From positions 496,001 to 560,000 of the forward strand of contig NZ_QLMA01000003.1 of the NCBI RefSeq assembly GCF_003259435.1: 64,000 bases of DNA. Direction: 5' to 3'. Under the pieces are notes generated by a model. It saw nothing but the letters and a program-made list of their open reading frames with translations, searched no databases and was not told the origin of the DNA. Position 1 is the stretch's first letter; each line of letters begins with the position of its first letter. Of the stretch, positions 61,092 to 64,000 are shown piece after piece. The stretch is from Chitinophaga dinghuensis (lineage in GTDB: Bacteria; Bacteroidota; Bacteroidia; Chitinophagales; Chitinophagaceae). Position numbers and translations under genes: made by a program.

Positions 61092-63032
61092 TTACATACG
61101 CTCAGGTACACGAATACCCAGCAGCTGCATACTTTTCGCAATAGTATTTGCAGTCATCTGAATGATCTGCAAACGTAGTTTTTTCTTCTCCTCGCTTTCC
61201 GCTTTTGTAATAGCATATGTAGGTACATTGTCTACTTTTTCGGCGTAGAAGGAGTTGAAGGTTTGTGCCAGTTGGAATGCATAATTCGCAATCACGGAAG
61301 GACTCATTTCCTTATACGCATCCATCAGAATGCCAGGGAACTGCTCGTTCAGGGATATCAGTTCTTTCTCCAATGGCAGCAGGGAACCGTTATAGTTAAA
61401 CTGATTCAGACCCGCTTTCGCATCCATATTATCCGCATCGCGCAGAATAGATTTGATACGTGCATGCGCATATTGAACGAATGCAGCAGTGAAGCCATTC
61501 AGATCAATAGATTCTTCCGGATTGAAAATCATTCTCTTCTTAGGATCCACCCGTAACAGGAAGAACTTCATGGCGCCCAGACCAATCGTCTCAAACAGTT
61601 CATAGAGTTCATCTTCCGATACATCTGCCAGTTTTCTAACCGCATGTTCTTTGGTCTTAACTTCAGCAGCATTGATCATCTCTGTTATCATATCATCGGC
61701 ATCCACAACGGTACCTTCACGACTTTTCATCCGACCATGTGGCAGTTCCACCATGCCATAACTGAGGTGGAAAATGCCAGGAGCGGCAGGTTCACCCAGT
61801 TTCTCCAGGATCAGTTGTAATACTTTGAAGTGATAATTCTGTTCATCTGCCACCACATAGATGCTTTGATCCATATGATAATCGTCGTATTTCAGACGGG
61901 CAGTACCCAGATCCTGGGTCATATATACGGAAGTGCCATCGCCACGGAGGAGGAGCTTTTCATCCAGTCCATCAGCGGTGAGGTCGATCCATACGGAGTT
62001 ATCTTCTTTTTTAAAGAGGACGCCTTTACGCAGACCATCTTCCACCAGGTCTTTACCTAACAGGTAAGTCTGGCTTTCGTAGTACATTTTATCGAAGTCG
62101 ATGCCCAGTTTTTTATAGGTCACGTCGAAGCCTTCGTATACCCAGCTGTTCATTTGATTCCACAGCTCGCGTACTTCCGGATTGCCAGCTTCCCATTGCT
62201 GCAGCATGATTTTAGCTTGCAGCATGATTTCGGTTTTATTACGGGACAGTTCTTTAATGTCGCCCATAATTTTCCCTATTTTATCTTCATCTGCCTGTAC
62301 TTCCGGTTTATGCAGGGCCGTTACTAATTTCTCCAGCTTTTCTGTTTCAGCAGGATTGAAATCGCGGAAATCGCGTTCCAGTACGCGGTCAATGATAGGT
62401 TCCGCTTGTTCTTTTACAACAGATTCGAACTTCACATAATAGTCGCCTACCAGGTGATCGCCTTTGATACCGGTGGATTGCGGCGTATCGCCATGAGCGA
62501 ATTCCTGCCATGCCAGCATGGATTTACAGATATGTATACCACGGTCGTTAACCAGGTTGGCTTTAATCACTTCAAAACCGTTCGCCTTCAGGATTTCAGC
62601 GATAGCATAACCTAAGAAGTTATTACGCAGGTGACCGAGGTGTAAAGGTTTGTTGGTATTAGGAGAGGAATATTCTACCATGACTTTTTTGCCATTGGCA
62701 GGTTGAATTCCGAATTGAGTATTGGTGTATTCTTTTTGCAGGAAGGCAGACCAGTAATTGTGGTTGATGACGAGGTTCAGGAACCCTTTAACCACATTGA
62801 AACCGGAGATCAGCTCCTGGTGATTGTTTAGCAGGTATTCACCGATGCGTTGGCCGGTTTCTTCCGGTTTTTGTCGGCTGACTTTAGCGAATGGGAAAAC
62901 GACAATGGTGTATTCACCTTCGAATTCAGGTTTGGTAATATTGACAGAGATGTCAGCTTCCGAAACCTGTTGGTCGTAAAGTGATTTAATGGCGGCCACT
63001 GCGGCCGTTCTGATTGATTGTACAACACTCAT
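61092..63032 (-). CDS. argS: Arginyl-tRNA synthetase
   Basis: 646 aa from ATG 63032 (MSVVQSIRTAAVAAIKSLY, the standard start). N-terminal Add-1 domain, class I signature HLGH (in NKPLHLGHLRNN), and RMKSREGTVVD replacing KMSKS, both usual for ArgRS; anticodon-binding DALR domain at the C-terminus. Charges tRNA-Arg. Single gene; its likely promoter box is at 63057-63064. Confidence 0.97.
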   Translation of the reverse strand: MSVVQSIRTAAVAAIKSLYDQQVSEADISVNITKPEFEGEYTIVVFPFAKVSRQKPEETGQRIGEYLLNNHQELISGFNVVKGFLNLVINHNYWSAFLQKEYTNTQFGIQPANGKKVMVEYSSPNTNKPLHLGHLRNNFLGYAIAEILKANGFEVIKANLVNDRGIHICKSMLAWQEFAHGDTPQSTGIKGDHLVGDYYVKFESVVKEQAEPIIDRVLERDFRDFNPAETEKLEKLVTALHKPEVQADEDKIGKIMGDIKELSRNKTEIMLQAKIMLQQWEAGNPEVRELWNQMNSWVYEGFDVTYKKLGIDFDKMYYESQTYLLGKDLVEDGLRKGVLFKKEDNSVWIDLTADGLDEKLLLRGDGTSVYMTQDLGTARLKYDDYHMDQSIYVVADEQNYHFKVLQLILEKLGEPAAPGIFHLSYGMVELPHGRMKSREGTVVDADDMITEMINAAEVKTKEHAVRKLADVSEDELYELFETIGLGAMKFFLLRVDPKKRMIFNPEESIDLNGFTAAFVQYAHARIKSILRDADNMDAKAGLNQFNYNGSLLPLEKELISLNEQFPGILMDAYKEMSPSVIANYAFQLAQTFNSFYAEKVDNVPTYAITKAESEEKKKLRLQIIQMTANTIAKSMQLLGIRVPERM

Positions 63033-63056
63033 GCTGAAAATGGTTAATGCGAGGAG

Positions 63057-63064
63057 CAAAGATA
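63057..63064 (-). promoter_or_regulatory. Candidate -7 box (TATCTTTG) of argS
   Basis: On the minus strand the sequence TATCTTTG ends 24 nt before the argS start. Fits the TAnnTTTG consensus. Confidence 0.5.
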
Positions 63065-63176
63065 ATCGTTTCTGGCTAAGTGCGCAAAGGGGCTTGCTGA
63101 GCTGTTGTATGAATATGGCTGCGTATAGGGGGTAATGTTAGGGAGATGACAGTCGCTCCAACTGCCATGAAATTAT

Positions 63177-63205
63177 AAAGCCACGGGAAATGATCCCGTG
63201 GCTTT
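63177..63205 (-). terminator. Stem-loop terminator of the barrel-protein gene
   Basis: AAAGCCACGGG (63177-63187) pairs perfectly with CCCGTGGCTTT (63195-63205) around a 7-nt loop, 31 nt downstream of the barrel gene stop on the minus strand. Confidence 0.85.
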
Positions 63206-63236
63206 GCATAATTTTTTCTAAAGTTGAGCTGAGCGA

Positions 63237-63812
63237 TTAGAATTGGTAGAACACACCTACCTGAGCTACCGAGTTTTTGCTGGTAGAATTGCTATAGTCG
63301 CTGTTCACAGCGTTTGTGATGCCGAACATATATCTACCGGAAACGCCAAAGCCGCAGTCAAATTTGTAACCGCAACCAAAGCCAAGACCGAAATCGGCGC
63401 CACTTAATTGATTTTTCACATCCTTGCTGTTAGAACCTATTTTTTGTTTAGCGCCAACCAGAATACCTACCTGTGGACCCGCTTCCAGGTAGAAGCTAGG
63501 AACGATAGAGTACTGAATCATGACAGGAATATTGAGGTAATCTGTTTTCAATGTTACATCTGCAAAGGGACTAGGATTATCTTTTTTAACGCCTTGTCCG
63601 GAGTACAGTAATTCTGGCTGGATAGCCCATTCTTTGGTCAGGCCGATGTTTACAAAACCACCGACATGAAATCCTGCCTGGGTTTTGGCGTTGTCCGTGT
63701 TAGTCATTTTGTCGATGTTCAGACCACCTTTCAAACCAAAATGAATGCTTTGTGCTTGAGTGCTAAGAAAAGCTCCTATTGCGAGAACGCCGGACAGAAT
63801 AAGTTTTTTCAT
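63237..63812 (-). CDS. Small outer-membrane beta-barrel protein
   Basis: 191 aa with signal peptide (cleavage near STQAQ). Beta-barrel of the 'porin family/outer membrane protein beta-barrel' type common in Bacteroidota: GLKGGLNIDKM, FHVGGFVNIGLTKEWAIQPELLYSGQG, YLNIPVMIQYS, FYLEAGPQVGILVGAK, ending VGVFYQF. Eight strands are likely. Role unspecific. Confidence 0.88.
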   Translation of the reverse strand: MKKLILSGVLAIGAFLSTQAQSIHFGLKGGLNIDKMTNTDNAKTQAGFHVGGFVNIGLTKEWAIQPELLYSGQGVKKDNPSPFADVTLKTDYLNIPVMIQYSIVPSFYLEAGPQVGILVGAKQKIGSNSKDVKNQLSGADFGLGFGCGYKFDCGFGVSGRYMFGITNAVNSDYSNSTSKNSVAQVGVFYQF

Positions 63813-63900
63813 GATATGTTTTTATTTGAGGCTAGGGCAAAGGCAATAACTGTGCCGGTTATATGAAAACATATAAATAATTTTTGTACTGGATAAAATA

Positions 63901-63930
63901 AAAAGGACAAACCAATTGGTTTGTCCTTTT
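63901..63930. terminator. Perfect palindromic terminator between barrel gene and OmpA-like gene
   Basis: AAAAGGACAAACC (63901-63913) and GGTTTGTCCTTTT (63918-63930) pair perfectly with an AATT loop. On the minus strand it follows the OmpA-like gene. Confidence 0.9.
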
Positions 63931-63956
63931 GCGTTGGGTGTATTTAGAGAGTAGGT

Positions 63957-64000
63957 TTAGAAAATGTTAAACTCCACGCGACGGTTTTTCTGACGGCCGG
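63957..64000 (-). CDS. C-terminus of an OmpA-family protein (truncated by window edge)
   Basis: Only 13 codons plus the stop are visible: G-R-Q-K-N-R-R-V-E-F-N-I-F. NRRVEF near the end is characteristic of the OmpA-like peptidoglycan-binding domain of outer-membrane proteins. The gene continues beyond the window. Confidence 0.7.
   Translation of the reverse strand, partial: GRQKNRRVEFNIF

Overview
The window looks like a chromosomal segment of a Bacteroidota, most likely a Chitinophaga-like member of the Chitinophagaceae. The reasons are a SusC/SusD pair, a FecR-type protein, several beta-barrel proteins of Bacteroidota type, TAnnTTTG promoter boxes instead of sigma-70 boxes, weak ribosome binding sites, and a 'grasp-with-spasm' peptide modification operon. 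The species assignment is inference. No rRNA, tRNA or CRISPR array was recognised.

1-10.9 kb is an AT-rich accessory region, all on the plus strand. It starts inside a large RHS-repeat polymorphic toxin gene whose C-terminal tip carries an HEITH metalloprotease-like motif. Behind it is a tandem array of coreless toxin C-termini ('tails'), each followed within about 1-10 nt by a small gene. Most of these small genes encode lipoproteins or secreted proteins and are immunity candidates. At least eight such tail/immunity junctions can be read, with frameshifted members, a degraded duplicate, pieces of the RHS core end and a probable transposase relic between them. This fits an archive of displaced toxin/immunity cassettes.

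11.0-12.9 kb: an AraC-type regulator and a TetX-like FAD monooxygenase.

13.0-21.0 kb (minus strand): a complete graspetide-type RiPP operon. It has two leader-conserved precursor peptides with double-glycine sites, each followed by a hairpin, then an ATP-grasp ligase, a 73-aa unknown protein, a SPASM protein without the radical-SAM cysteine motif, a TonB-receptor-like beta-barrel, a C39-peptidase ABC exporter and a very short HlyD-like protein. Several genes overlap by ATGA, so they are probably translationally coupled.

21.5-40.1 kb: mixed genes. These include a polysaccharide lyase with a crystallin-like domain, asnA, a calcineurin-like phosphatase, an ABC-F ATPase, an ATP-grasp enzyme, a DUF1080 protein, a LytS/LytTR two-component system with a DUF4407 membrane protein between kinase and regulator, a DoxX protein, a Tat-exported TIM-barrel protein, an FtsX/MacB permease, a dienelactone hydrolase and a lone FecR-like lipoprotein.

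40.3-64 kb: core functions. These are proline dehydrogenase, a SusCD uptake pair, thyA-folA, dnaG, a thiolase, a possible ART-type toxin/antitoxin pair, pdhB, cysM-cysE, a sigma-54-type response regulator without a DNA-binding domain, lepB, cdd, a TPR protein, argS, an outer-membrane barrel and the C-terminus of an OmpA-like protein at the window edge. Many transcription units end in clear stem-loop terminators.
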